Assembly (NCBI GenBank): GCA_947579605.1
Contig: OX388305.1
Location: 19,109,542 to 19,173,541 of the forward strand
DNA length: 64,000 nucleotides
Origin: Athripsodes cinereus
Lineage: Eukaryota; Arthropoda; Insecta; Trichoptera; Leptoceridae
Direction of reading: 5' to 3'
Shown: positions 1 to 10,692 of the stretch, one piece after another
Layout of the letters: the number at the start of each line of letters is the position of its first letter
Position numbering within the stretch: position 1 is the first letter of the stretch
Notes under the pieces: model-generated
What the model was told of the DNA's origin: nothing
Seen by the model: the letters and a program-made list of their open reading frames with translations, nothing else
Databases searched by the model: none
Position numbers and translations under genes: made by a program

Positions 1-780
1 TAATATTATGTTATAGATGTGCAATATTTAAGTGTTAGTTGGAAAGAGACCATTATCATCTGAACCTTATGGAGTTAGACAATATATAATTATCATATTA
101 TTATTAATATCATAATTACTTTTGGATTTTTACGTTTTCTAAACTAAATGCACCACGTTAAAAGTCTATAAGGTCAATTGAACCAAAAATATTATTTCAA
201 CTTTCTAGATACATCTTTTGTAATCATTTTCATATTTTCTTCCCAAATGAATAATTCAAACGAGCAAAAAACCTTGCTCCTACTTACATAAATGTTGAAA
301 ATATTTGAATATTTTAATGTTTGTAAATTAATTTTAAATCTACAAAATAGTATTTTGTAAAAAATAATCTCATTACCTCTTCACACTGTAGTTCGTTCGT
401 AGGAAATCTTCGACGAAAATTAAATTACTTACTTAATTTTCTTATTTTTGTTCAATCGCAAATTTACACTTGAAAATTATTTTTTTCTTTTTTAATTCAA
501 GTCTTAAATTCGTATTTATAATGAACTGCTTTGTATATTTGATATTTTTAAAAATAATTCGACCGTCTGAAGGGCACTTGAGCCGCATAATTTAAAGTCA
601 TCAATACTATACATAGGTCAGCGGGGTATCTAAAGTTTTTTCATACTGGGCAAGCCCGTCCTCAACACAAATTTATTATTAAAATATTATTAAATAGGTA
701 TAAAACAAAATAAAAAACCTTCTTAATAACGAATGATATAAGTAAAAATTTCTTTTATACTATTAGGTACTACACAATAT
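1..780. other. AT-rich intergenic sequence, nothing recognised
   Basis: No coding segment, RNA gene or repeat end was recognised here. The sequence is AT-rich with scattered homopolymer runs. Confidence 0.5.
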
Positions 781-784
781 ACCT

Positions 785-1085
785 ATCTATCTATTCCCTC
801 ACGCCGAATCCCAAGTGGGGTAGGCAGAGAGAACGGAACGCCAATTAGTGACATATTTTGAATAAAACCTCAAATAAATTTGTGCATGTGCTTCTTTTCT
901 CAGCCTTCTTTCGTCCACTCGTGGGCGAAGGCTTCCTCCATTTCCTTCCACGTCATTCGATTCTGCGCCATCTACATCCAGTTGATCCCAGCGTATCGAG
1001 TGATATTATCCTTCCACTTCGCTGGGGTCTTCCTCTGCTCCTGGCTTTAGGTCTCCAAGATGTAAGAGACATTTGTCATCTGGGC
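785..1085 (-). pseudogene. RTE-like non-LTR retrotransposon, 3' end fragment
   Basis: Read on the minus strand, this stretch encodes a degraded C-terminal tail of an endonuclease/reverse transcriptase polyprotein. A recognisable run includes KWKDNITRYAGINWM, then MAQNRMTWKEMEEAF, the conserved 'W-K-x-M-E-E-A-F' ending of many insect RTE-like elements. A stop codon interrupts it. Beyond the coding part, 785-840 reads GGCGTTCCG, then CTGCCTACCCCACTTGGGA and GGCGTGAGGG. This is the same terminal sequence as the fragment near 44.95 kb, so it is the shared 3' end of one element group. The reverse transcriptase domain is absent, as expected for a 5'-truncated insertion. The family name is inferred from the motif. 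Confidence 0.6.
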
Positions 1086-1206
1086 TTCTAGCTTTGTGTC
1101 CATATTAAAATATTTGCGCATATTTATGTTATTATTTATACATACACGACGAAAATATATTCCACAGGTGTTGTAAGGCTTACCTTGAAAGATGTCGTCT
1201 CTTTTA

Positions 1207-1376
1207 AGACATTCAGGATGGGTGGCATCTTCTTCTTCTTCTAAGTCGGTCCCTCAATGCTGAGGATCGTGACCACCATGACCCCAACCAAGCGACAAGC
1301 TCCTCCACCGTGCCCTGTCCTCCGCCTGCCTAAACGCCTCACACATTGTATGTACCATAGGGTGGCATAGGCACCT
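1207..1376 (-). pseudogene. Non-LTR retrotransposon C-terminal tail fragment
   Basis: The minus strand translates to a tail containing FRQAEDRARWRSLSLGWGH and a following GGHDPQH. This is the 'DRARWR...WGHGG' ending typical of insect non-LTR polyproteins. No catalytic domain remains. A short piece resembling SINE-A (gacattcaggatgggtggca) sits at 1208-1229, at its 3' side, so the region is a composite. The fragment is too short to assign a clade. Confidence 0.5.
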
Positions 1377-1397
1377 TATTTATTTATTTATTTACTC
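1377..1397 (-). repeat. (TTTA)n tract, retrotransposon-tail-like
   Basis: Five ATTT units sit beside retrotransposon fragments. Read on the minus strand this is an AAAT tail of the kind left at the 3' end of Jockey/CR1-type insertions. It could equally be a simple microsatellite. Confidence 0.45.
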
Positions 1398-1979
1398 TTT
1401 TTGCACATCATCATTACATATATAAGACTGTTAACAAAACGTGGCGAGATTATCACTATAAAGTGATTTCTTCAATGAATTGAAAGTATGATTTTTTTAT
1501 ATAACTAACACCTGTGTTTACTCGAAAATACTACTTTTTGCCAAAGACTCGAGAAGAAACAATATAAATTAAGTATTGATCTTCAAAACAAAGTACCACT
1601 GAGAATAAAGAACAATTCAGAAGTACTCAGTCTGTTATTTGATTTTCTTTTTGTTGCAGCAATATTTTATTTACGATACATTAGCTGTTCTGAAAACAAA
1701 ATAATACGGCAAATTAGTCGACGAAATTGTTACTTCCGTAGAAAATGTATTAAACTCGAATTGACAAAAACCAACTATGCGCTGGATGGATAATCGTCGT
1801 GTTTAATTTGGTTGCTTCGCCAAATACCTGTTAAGCAGCCAATGTAAAATGTAGAGAACATTTTGTTTAACAAATTATTTTGTAAGGTTCTCAATAAGCT
1901 ATGGAAAAATACCCCTTTACATATCACTTTTTATATTTATACATCCTTGAAAGACACTTTTGTCCTAGAAGATGCATTA

Positions 1980-2110
1980 GTCATTGCGTTTACATACAAG
2001 ACACTCCGCAATATGGTTCATTATTTGGCATTGTGAGCCGCATTCACACTCGGTATTATATGACAAACCTTAAATAGTATACTGAGCTATTATGTATATG
2101 ATAAAATTGC
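1980..2110 (-). pseudogene. Jockey/R1-like C-terminal zinc-knuckle fragment
   Basis: The minus strand encodes a cysteine pattern ECECGSQ...MNHIAEC, i.e. C-x-C-G ... H-x3-C. This is the small zinc-binding motif at the end of many Jockey- and R1-type reverse transcriptase polyproteins. The segment around 17.0 kb carries a related sequence at DNA level (an AATATGGT..CATT..TGG core). It is short, degraded and has no intact reading frame around it. Confidence 0.45.
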
Positions 2111-2760
2111 GAAGAACCTAGATAATGAAATTCCTCGTGAAAAATTCTTCGACCCAACCGGGAATTCAATTTATATTCTTTTTCCAACGTATGTGACTTT
2201 GGCGGAAATCGATATTATTATGGGTCGAGTTCAAATTTATTCTTGCCGCCTAATAATATATCAATCTAATACAACTTTAACTTATCGAAGTAAATGTGTC
2301 AGCGGAACTTTTGAAGGAAATCAATGGCCGAACGAGAGAAAATCCCAAATTAATGCTTCTAGGTACAAAACAACAAAAAAAACTTTTGATATTTTGATGT
2401 ACTGGTGAACAGAAACAATGCCAGATTTTTGTAGAAAAAAATAAATAATATATACCTTAAGAATATGAGTAGAAAAATAAAATATTTCCGTTCTTTACCT
2501 TTTCTTTCTGGAACAGATGGTTGAAAAGATTTAGGTACTTATTTTATTTCTAGAGGTTTTTACTTTCAATCGAGATTCGATTCTTCCAGTTGTAGATTTA
2601 CTCCAGCATTTTGACATGGTATCGCTTACTGCGATGACGTTTGGGAGAAAATTGGCGTTTTACTTATAAACCTGTTCATTATATAGAACATAATTGAAAT
2701 GTAAGGTTTATGGAACGATAAGCTCAATATTGTTTGTTGAAACACTCTCATTTCTACCAA
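2111..2760. other. Intergenic sequence, nothing recognised
   Basis: One open stretch of about 70 codons (2193-2408, plus) shows no recognisable domain or codon bias. I do not regard it as a gene. Confidence 0.4.
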
Positions 2761-2764
2761 TCAT

Positions 2765-2995
2765 TCCATTCCATTAAGACATCTCTCAAAAGTGGGGTGG
2801 CCAGTGGACCAACTGTTTATTATCAACACGCAAGTTGTTCTCTCTGAGCCAGTAAAAATAAAAAGATTCTGGGTGACTTGGATAACTCATCAGTGAAATG
2901 ATGTTGTTAAACGTGTTCAAACGTGATATTTTACGAATACCTGCCTTTTACAAGATACTCGAAAACATACATAAAAAAGAGGGAGAACTTTTCAA
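2765..2995 (-). repeat. SINE-A dispersed repeat, diverged copy
   Basis: Landmarks shared with the full copies are CTCAAAAGTGGGGTGGCCAG at one end and ACCTGCCTTTTACAAGATAC then GAAAAC near the other. The middle is altered around 2890-2925. Orientation is antisense to the tail-bearing end. Confidence 0.6.
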
Positions 2996-3507
2996 TACCA
3001 AGGAATCCTCCAAAAAACCAAGCTTAAGCTTACATTATTATTGTCCATCATTACAAGATTATAATATACAAGTGAGTATGATCTGCGAACTAGTTGTATG
3101 TACTTAACATACAGCTCACCTTATCCGTATTAAAAAAAATTAAGCATTCAGGATAAGTGGCATATGATAATGTTCAACAAATGCCTCTCTATTGGGGACT
3201 AGAGAAAATTAACCAAAAAAAGTGTGACGTTTAATTAAATCTAGAGCCTAAGATGACAAAACTTATTTTCACCGTAAGTTTCTGCTTCATAGATCTTTTG
3301 TCTTGTAACATTTTTTTAGGTTTGTACTTGTAAAGATAATACTCATAATTCAGTTTTGTTGTAAGACAGAATCTCATTACACATTTATTAAGTTCTTTCA
3401 ACAATTTTTTGTCATATAATTATTATGCTTTGCAAAAAATATCCCTAATCATATATTTTTTATTATGTTTTTCTCACATTACTCTTACACGAAGTTTGGT
3501 TACGGTA

Positions 3508-3645
3508 CCCCGTGGAGCACCCGTTAATAAATTGGTCTCCCACTCTTTTGAGCTCAGCTGATTGTTATAAACATGTAAGCTAGCTTCTCCGTGCTTACAA
3601 AAAAATAAGATATTCAGGATGGTTCGAGACCTAATCGCTGAATTT
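3508..3645. repeat. SINE-A copy with internal inversion
   Basis: The first about 40 bases (cccgtggagcacccgttaat, then ggtctcccactctttt) are in sense orientation. From about 3549 the sequence continues in antisense orientation (ataaacatgtaagctagctt, then ctccgtgc and attcaggatgg). The two halves of one repeat are therefore joined in opposite directions. It abuts a retrotransposon fragment at 3646. Confidence 0.55.
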
Positions 3646-3752
3646 CCGCAAGTCTCTTTAATTAAACGTAGGTGCCAAAATTCATTCTTCACTTGATCCA
3701 TATAGGCATTTCTGGGTTGGCCTCTACCATAATTATCTGCCTTCGGTCTCAT
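3646..3752 (-). pseudogene. RTE-like C-terminal fragment (family D)
   Basis: The minus-strand translation includes YGRGQPRNAYMDQVKN. A neighbouring frame gives NFGTYV followed by LKRLAEI. The same order (GRGRxRxAYMxQ, then MNCGSYVELKRLAEN) appears at 57.3-57.5 kb and at 40.55-40.7 kb, so these are three copies of one non-LTR family. The frameshift and small size show it is dead. Confidence 0.6.
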
Positions 3753-3808
3753 GTTAAATTTTTCAAATGCCTGTTATTTAAAGGATACTCAAAAACTTGC
3801 GTTTAATA

Positions 3809-4073
3809 CACTGAGAAAAATACTAACGAAATTTCACAACGAATCATTGGTGCGTACTATCAGATTAGGGCCAGAGATAGTACAAACGATTCATTAGTAC
3901 AAATCTATAATATTAACTTTTCGCAAACAAACTGTTTGGTAAATTTACCAACGACTTGTTTGCGATAGGTTAATGTTATATTATGTTAGTAATAACAATG
4001 AATCGTTTGTACTATCTTTGATCCTAATTTGATAGAACGTACCAATGATTCGTTGTGAGTATTTTTCTCAGTG
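3809..4073. mobile_element. CACTG-ended MITE with TA duplication
   Basis: A 265-bp element with terminal inverted repeats beginning CACTGAGAAAAATACT and ending in the complement. It is flanked on both sides by TA (3807-3808 and 4074-4075). The inverted repeats continue inward (ACAACGAATCATTGGT, and AGTACAAACGATTCATT against its complement), so almost the whole element could fold into one hairpin. It encodes nothing. A TA duplication points to the Tc1/mariner superfamily as the likely mobiliser; that is inference. The arms carry several mismatches, so it is not brand new. Confidence 0.75.
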
Positions 4074-4079
4074 TATTGG

Positions 4080-5140
4080 GAGACCAGTACTTTGTCGTAT
4101 TCTTCACGGGTCTCATCTTATGTTTATAAAGGTAAATATAATTTATGTAATAAATGATTATTATTTGGGGTACAGAAACACTGTTTTAATTATTTCATTT
4201 CGAAGAGGGTGGAAAAAAGCTAAAGATGAGTTAAATTATTTGGTTTTTACATATTTTTCTTCATAAAAGCAAATTTTATACTATTTAAAGTATATATTTT
4301 AGGCAATGCTTTTTTCTCCTAAGCTTCATGAGAAGATAATTCACACTCCCTCTAGAATTCGAATAAGTAATTTATTTTAAATGCCAGCCGCGAATACAAA
4401 TGCAGGATTATGAAGACCTCTAAACAGAATTACCCCATTTTACGACAATGACAGACGTCGATATATTCGGATAACCTTTGAATGCATAAAAGTGGCAGGT
4501 ATAAAAAAAACTTACTTCCCCACTTTAAACGATGAATCAACAGATACGCAGTAATCACCTCGCACTTCCCTTTGGTTTGTAATTAATAACTTTTTTGTTG
4601 TGCTAGTTTGATGATTGAGTGAGCGGGCGAGACTGTGTTTATAATAATATAGGCATGTTAAGATGACCGGAATGTCAGCAGGTACCTAAATCTTTTAAAT
4701 TAATCGTGGCGCATGGTATTGGATGATAGCTGATCTCTGAGAGAATTAACTTTAAATATGTGGCTATTGTCTGTTTTGTGCTTATAATAAATAAATAAAT
4801 TTATTAACTGTTTTCTGAAAATGAGTTTCCTTTGGAAGTTTCATTGTTTTGTATCTACATAATATATGAAACATTGCTGAAAGCTTAAGTTTCTGTTATT
4901 TAAGAAAGTCTAGGCGTCGCGTTTAAAAGTACAGTCAGTATATTCACCTGGATTTGTGTGCTAAAACTTTTAAACTTATGCATTTTATGTTTATAAGTAA
5001 TGTCATTAGGATTACGAAATGCTTAAGAATGTTTCTAACATTTCATTTAAATGTATACTGCAGTGTCGTGTTAAAAAGTATATTATATTTGAATCGTTCT
5101 TTACTGAATATTGATTACAAACAATTTCATAAAAATTAAA
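4080..5140. other. AT-rich intergenic sequence
   Basis: Open stretches at 4045-4266 and 4954-5139 have neither domain nor plausible codon usage. I see no repeat boundary I can define. Confidence 0.4.
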
Positions 5141-5158
5141 ACTATATAAAATAAATAA

Positions 5159-5206
5159 ATAGAGAGCAAGTTTATCGGAAATGCGCCATTTCTTCCAACT
5201 CACCCA
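5159..5206 (-). repeat. Jockey-like 3'-UTR fragment (family E)
   Basis: The motif GCAAGTTTATCGG..ATGCGCC..TTCTTCCAACTCACCC matches the 3'-untranslated part of the large element at 62.3-64.0 kb (GGCGAGTTTATCG..ATGCGATG..CTTCCAACTAACCC). Only this short piece is recognisable. Confidence 0.5.
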
Positions 5207-5219
5207 TTATGAAAATAAT

Positions 5220-6860
5220 TATGTAGGTACTAAGATAATAATGTTCTGTGGAGTCTTCGGTAAAGAGAATGTAATTTCTGTAAATTTTCAAGCACATTGT
5301 AAAAGGAGTCAAACGTCAAGTAATTGACGTTTAAATACCTTCAGTTCAGCGATTCAGGATGGAAGTCATTTACTTTGAAGCCAACTGATTGGGATTCAAA
5401 ATTTGAGGTTGGAATTTTATTGTTTATCATAATATAATTTTCGTTCATAAGTTTCATTTTATTTTATTTATTATATTTCATTTTATGTTACAACCATTAG
5501 TGTTTTGACCAAAAATATCTCGTCTTTAACAAAATAATGTCAATAAAATAGTTACAAACGCATAAAAATATAAAGTAGTAAAATGTAATACTAAATTTTA
5601 GAATACATAATTTATTAGCATACATTAGGGTATGTGTGTATCTTCATATTGTGAACATAACAATATTTTATACATAGGCATGTAAGATGATATATTTTTG
5701 CAATTTTTCTTGTAAATCCGCGACCATAAGAAGAAAAAAGACTAGAAACTCGTAATAATTTACATAAAAAATCCCTTTATTTAAATAATGTTCTTATATT
5801 ATGATTCTAAAAGGATCTTTTATTCCCCTTTTCTTTTGCGAACATATTGTCGAGGATTTCACCGGTTCAAGAGAGATATTATTCTCCAATACTAAAATAT
5901 GAACCTGTGTAGGTACTAAGATTAAGTTGGATAATCCGCTTGGATTTCACCAATAAAACCTGCTCACATTAAATAAACATCAATTCAGGAGTTGTCTCAA
6001 ATTTAAAAACTTTTAAATTCTTTTTTTCTATTTAACAAAATACTCATTATTTTAAATTGTGCTGTTTTAATTTTTCAATCACCTTAAAGGCCCATTTACA
6101 CATGTCTGACACTATAATTTATACATATTGTGATTCAAATCTTGCTGTCAATTTCTTACATTCTCCAAATGCAATCGTTCGATTAAGTCTTTTTTACCTT
6201 TGAGTAATTAATTTTTGATTTTATGAAAGTATTGTATAAATGTGGTAAAATTATGGAGATATAGAGTGCGAAAATTAGTTTTTCATTTGCGGATACATAA
6301 AAAAAGTAACCAGGGTTTTGTTTGCCAACACTTTTCTTAACACCTTAAAGTCTTTTACGATAATGTGTAATAATGGAGCATTGTGAAAGAAGATTGTACT
6401 TAAAAGTTGAAACCTGTGTGGGTTAAGTTATCATTACGTACATCAATTAATGTTGATATTGTCCCAAGTTTTCTTTATTCCAATTATAATGCTCAAGTTA
6501 ACATTTATTTCGGTATATATTTTTATCCTAATAATAATGGTAAAATTTGACATTTTTTTTCATTTTATTGATCATTCTTACATACTTATGTATAGCTAAA
6601 ATAATAATAAATAAAACATAGTATTTTTGCATGTATTTTTGTTTGTTCTTAGGTATTCAATTAATTTTATGTAGTATAAAAATAATACCAGTGACGGAAC
6701 TAGACATTTATATAACTTGCAATTTCGTAATGAACATTATCCATTTTTCGATGTAAATTCAAAGATCCAACCTTTTTATTATATATTTATATGTATAGGA
6801 GCTAAAGAAGCTGTATGATAGGTTCAAGAGACTCTTTAGTGAAGGTATAGAAATTTTAAG
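5220..6860. other. AT-rich intergenic sequence
   Basis: I see nothing here beyond low-complexity AT-rich sequence and a very weak trace of SINE-A near 5345-5375. Confidence 0.4.
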
Positions 6861-6863
6861 CTT

Positions 6864-7165
6864 AATTTGTCGACCAACAGTTCTTAATGAAAGTTCAAAT
6901 TAATAATTTATAAATAAAACACGATATAGTTATACTTACTTCACTGTCAACTTCACAAATTTTTGCGAACTGGCTTTCAAGAGCTTACATTATTATCGTC
7001 AGGCAAAAGTAAAGTGAAGTTTCATTACAAAGTAGTACTGTGTGTTCATTTTATTGTTTTCTATTTGTCACATACCTACCTTGTTATAAATCTTCACTTT
7101 GATTTTGCCTGACGATGATAACGTTAGCTCTTTAAAGCCGTCTCGCAAAATTAATAAAATCAACA
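6864..7165. mobile_element. Foldback element (family B)
   Basis: The core is an inverted repeat of about 58 bp. The left arm, 6961-7019, contains GCGAACTGGCTTTCAAGAGC and CGTCAGGCAAAAGTAAAGTG. The right arm, 7092-7150, carries the imperfect complement (CTTCACTTTGATTTTGCCTG ... TAAAGCCGTCTCGC). The outer left end reads AATTTGTCGACCAACAGTTC. The same outer motif and the same arm recur at 18.85-18.98, 30.68-30.93 and 43.54-43.67 kb, which defines a dispersed non-coding foldback/MITE family. The superfamily is not assignable. Confidence 0.65.
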
Positions 7166-7169
7166 ATGG

Positions 7170-8380
7170 GATAACTATATACCTACCTAATATGTCGTTT
7201 TTTTTAAATATATAAATTATGTAGAAATTTGTTAAATCCAAAATAACTTAGGTAATATGAATTAAGTCAAAGATATTTTGAAGTCACCTTTAAGTCTGAG
7301 AAACTTACCGTGCCATTGAAATAATAAATTCAGGTTAGGTAGCATATATATTATTATCTTGACTGGATTCAAGATGTCATATGCCATATATGATAATATA
7401 TTTTATGAATATTTGTTAAAGGAAATTATTAATCTTACACTATATTCTGTTTCAGTGGTGGATTTAATAGCTAAATCTATCTGTACCATCATGATTACAC
7501 AGTACATTTATGAATAAAATTGAAAATTCATGTTTAAATTTTTCAACATATGTAAGCTACAATGACTTTAATGCCAGGATACAGGCTCTCCTTTGATTCT
7601 GTTGTTTCTTTTTGACAATGTCACTATTGTATTTTATTATCTATCTTTTGCTCTTTGCTGAGAGCACCTTGGCCAAAAGCAGTCACGGCCTCGGTGTATG
7701 GTGAAATTTTTATCAAAGTGATAATAATAATAAAAAAATCTATATCGTTGGGGTAAACCCTTTTCAAAAATTTATAATGATGTAGCCAGCAAATCTAATA
7801 TATTTTACAAGCGTCTTTAACATTTATGTCCTCTCTACGCCAATAAAAAATGAGACGTTCGGGAACGATGACAGACGTCATTGCTGAATTGGAGTTAACT
7901 ATCGATGTGTTGTAAGAAAAATTCTTTTGTTTAATTTCAGCCATGGCTGTAATTATTGATACACAAATTTTGTATACTTTAAAAGTATACCATTGTACGC
8001 ATACATGATTTTTTTGCATGCATAGGTTGCATGACACTGAACATAATTTAAAATATACTTAATATTCTTTTGAGGATGATGTTGTTTTTATGTATAATAA
8101 ATATCACTTCACATTTAAATTACAATTTCATATTCATGGAATATTTCAACCTCTGGGAGTATAATGTAGATGTAATAAAATAATTGGTTGCTAGTATTAT
8201 TGTTTGTTCAATTAAAAAAAATCATACCCCGAAAATTTTGTGTTTCCGTGTATTCTACCTTAATCTAGGTTATATTCTAATTAGAGGATTGTTAATATTT
8301 TTTTTATAAGTTCGATTAGTTCTGCCTCTTACGAATTGATTTATTCATGGATTACATTCAAATATACAATTGATATAAGG
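7170..8380. other. Intergenic sequence, traces of degenerate SINE-A
   Basis: A very diverged SINE-A trace may lie at 7800-7910 (ccaataaaaaatgagacgtt, then attgctgaattgg). Nothing else was recognised. Confidence 0.35.
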
Positions 8381-8530
8381 AGGGCGAGCTTATCTCAATG
8401 GTGCCATCATAGAAAGAGTCCTTATCTCTGTCCATGCCGTTCGTTTATTCGGTCCTGAACCGTCTGATATATCATGAACACATCTCAAACCTTGCTGATT
8501 CTTAATCCTAATTCTCACCTTCATGCGATC
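8381..8530 (-). other. Family E 3' fragment plus short open segment of unknown origin
   Basis: The bases ggagggcgagcttatc at 8381-8396 resemble the family E 3'-untranslated region. Immediately upstream on the minus strand about 43 codons are open to a TAA, including MKVRIRIKNQQGL and KRTAWTEIRTLS. The composition is less AT-rich than the surroundings. An in-frame TGA closes it upstream at a possible splice acceptor. I do not recognise it; it may be retrotransposon-derived. Confidence 0.25.
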
Positions 8531-8580
8531 AAATGTATATCACTGAATAATAAGAAATAATATATAAAGATCATCATCAT

Positions 8581-9085
8581 CGCCCTCAACGCTCCTCTCG
8601 GGAGCACAGGGCATAAACCAGCCTCCTCTATTCAGAGCGTCTCTGTGCCAATTGCGTCACCTCTTTCCACGACATTCCTTGCGCTCTGATATCGTTGTCA
8701 TAGGAACGGTGTATTGTGAAAGAGGGACGCTCGGGCCGACGGAATCCCTACGGACAGAAGAACAGTGCTCTTTTTGGCCAACTATCATTAGGCATTCTCA
8801 TAACATGTCCCAGCCAGGACCATCGTCTCTCCTGTATTACGGAGATTACAGGTCTCTGCTGGGTGCGCTGGCGCACAACATCATTTGTAACATGTTCATA
8901 CCATCTGACATCCAAAATCCTTCTAAGACACTTGTTTTCAAAGCTTAGTATCTTCCGCTCTTGAGCCTTGGTTAAGTGCCAAGACTCGCAGCCATATAGA
9001 AGGATTGGGATGATGCACGCATATAAAGACGGGATGCAATAACTGACCGTTGAATTTAAAATATCATCATCAGGTTTCATTTGCC
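8581..9085 (-). pseudogene. RTE-like non-LTR retrotransposon, 5'-truncated 3' end (family G)
   Basis: About 118 codons are open on the minus strand. They encode the polyprotein tail after the reverse transcriptase domain: IPILLYGCESWHLTKAQERK, then LSFENKCLRRILDVRWYEHV, TNDVVRQRTQQRP and WSWLGHVMRMPNDSWPKRAL. These are the canonical 'LLYGCESW', 'NKCLRRI' and 'GHVMRM' landmarks of RTE-like elements in insects. Coding sequence continues, shifted, to 8581 (CTCTCGGGAGCACAGGGC region). Two further copies of the same terminal part lie at 16.5 and 21.3 kb. The catalytic domains are missing, so it is an inactive truncated insertion. Confidence 0.8.
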
Positions 9086-9201
9086 TTAAAAGACACGCAA
9101 ACATTTATTGTGTAACCTTATGTTTTTATAAGACAAGTGCTGTTCATTATAAATTTACAATAAAATATTCTAAACCTCACGTCCGTTCTGAGATTTTGGA
9201 T

Positions 9202-9440
9202 CTATGTGGTTATGCTTCGCAGTTCTTTAACATCCGCGTTTTTCGCACCTCCTCTTTTACATAAATACACTCTCTTCGTCATCCTTTCATTTACTGCACA
9301 TGTCATAGGTATTTTATAAATTCTCATTTTTTCTACAACACTCTTCTTGGATTCGCCCATTTTGCTTAAAGCTTCATTCCTAACTCTGTTATGCAACGTT
9401 TTCCCACCCTTTCCTCTCCGCGATCGCGTCCTTCTTCAAC
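9202..9440 (-). pseudogene. RTE-like C-terminal fragment, degenerate
   Basis: A 64-codon minus-strand frame contains NRVRNEALSKMGESKKSVVE and, after a degraded gap, NERMTKRVYLCKRGG. This fits the order 'RVRNE.L...KK.VV.K...GHVERMNENRMTKRIY' seen in other insect RTE-like tails and resembles the 44.7-kb copy (HVERMHEVRMKKRIHLSE). The diagnostic GHV segment itself is lost. It is a decayed remnant. Confidence 0.45.
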
Positions 9441-9444
9441 AATG

Positions 9445-10320
9445 TCCATACGTGATTTTTCTTACTGTTATATAGGTATTTATATAAAATATTTATGAAG
9501 CTATGTGCATAGCTAATTTAATGAAAAGTAGTGTTGTCACCACAATATAAGAAAACGTGTATTCGTGTTCACTGTCGTGCTGCCTGCTAACTCTACTCTT
9601 ATCGTAAATAAACGAATATAATAATAATATTATTATGTTTAATGTCGCATAGAAATGAAATCGCATTTAGGTACGTTTTGCGAAACTTTGCGAATAAAGT
9701 AGAAATAATATGAACTTCCAACATCTATTATAACTGCACGAGACACAGAGATGACCAAAGTTCAGAAATTTCGAAAAATGTCTAAGTAGGAAAAAATATT
9801 TATGTTTTAGAGAAACAAGTTATCTTACTATGTTTTCATTATCACTATTAATTTTTGTTTCCGCGACCGGTTTTGACATGCTAGTGTCATTGACGAGCAG
9901 TTTAAAAACTTAATTTAAATCATGTCGCGAAATTATCAACATTGTAAATGCCACTAATATTAATAATAAAGAGTCTTTACTTAAAAGTTTTATTCAATCC
10001 ATTGGTACCTATGTAGGTGTTTGTAAAAAATGAAATTTAATTAATATATTTTAATTATAACACATTTTGAATCTGTTATTTAGTATTGCACTAATCTCGA
10101 ATGTCGTGAACGTGACGTTACATTCGCGGAATTTTTACGAAAGAGAATTGGATATCTTTTATACTCTACTTTTTTAGACATTTTCACTGAAATCATTTAC
10201 TTTGTAATTAGTCTGTTATCTTAAAAGTCGTGAGATTTGTTTGAATTGAAATATGAACAAATTACACTTCCATATAAAATTTATTCACTTATTTATTATA
10301 TTTACTACTTTACCATCATA
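9445..10320. other. AT-rich intergenic sequence
   Basis: No supported feature. Confidence 0.4.
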
Positions 10321-10326
10321 TATTAG

Positions 10327-10577
10327 TACTATACCATCTCAACATATCTCACGAGTGGGGTAGCCAGCGGACCAACTGCATATAATAAACATGCAAACTG
10401 TCCTCTCCTTGCCAATATAAAATCGAGACATTCAGAGTGGGTGGTGGTAAGCCTCATCGCTGAATTTAAGATTTAAAATGTCTTATTTTTTTCGAACACC
10501 TGCCTTTTACAGGACACTCGAAATCAAAAGGAGAAGAGTGGGAGACCAATTCTTCACCGGGTGCTCCACGGGATTTA
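10327..10577 (-). repeat. SINE-A dispersed repeat, near full length
   Basis: This copy runs from ACTATACCATCTCAACATAT, through GAGTGGGGTAGCCAGCGGAC, CATTCAGAGTGGGTGG, ACCTGCCTTTTACAGGACAC and GGAGACCAATTCTTCACCGG to GTGCTCCACGGGAT. It is one of two roughly 250-bp copies that define the consensus (the other is at 36.46 kb). Sense is taken toward the TATAG/TAG-rich tail. It is non-coding, and I see no convincing A and B box. The terminal sequence resembles RTE-like 3' ends in the same window. Confidence 0.75.
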
Positions 10578-10692
10578 ATTTTTTATTTTATCACAATATT
10601 CGGCGTCAGCCTTTTTGCATGTTGGAGTAAAGGAGCAAGACAGGAGTAAACACGACAAAAAAAGAATGATAAACAATTAAAAAAAAAACAAA

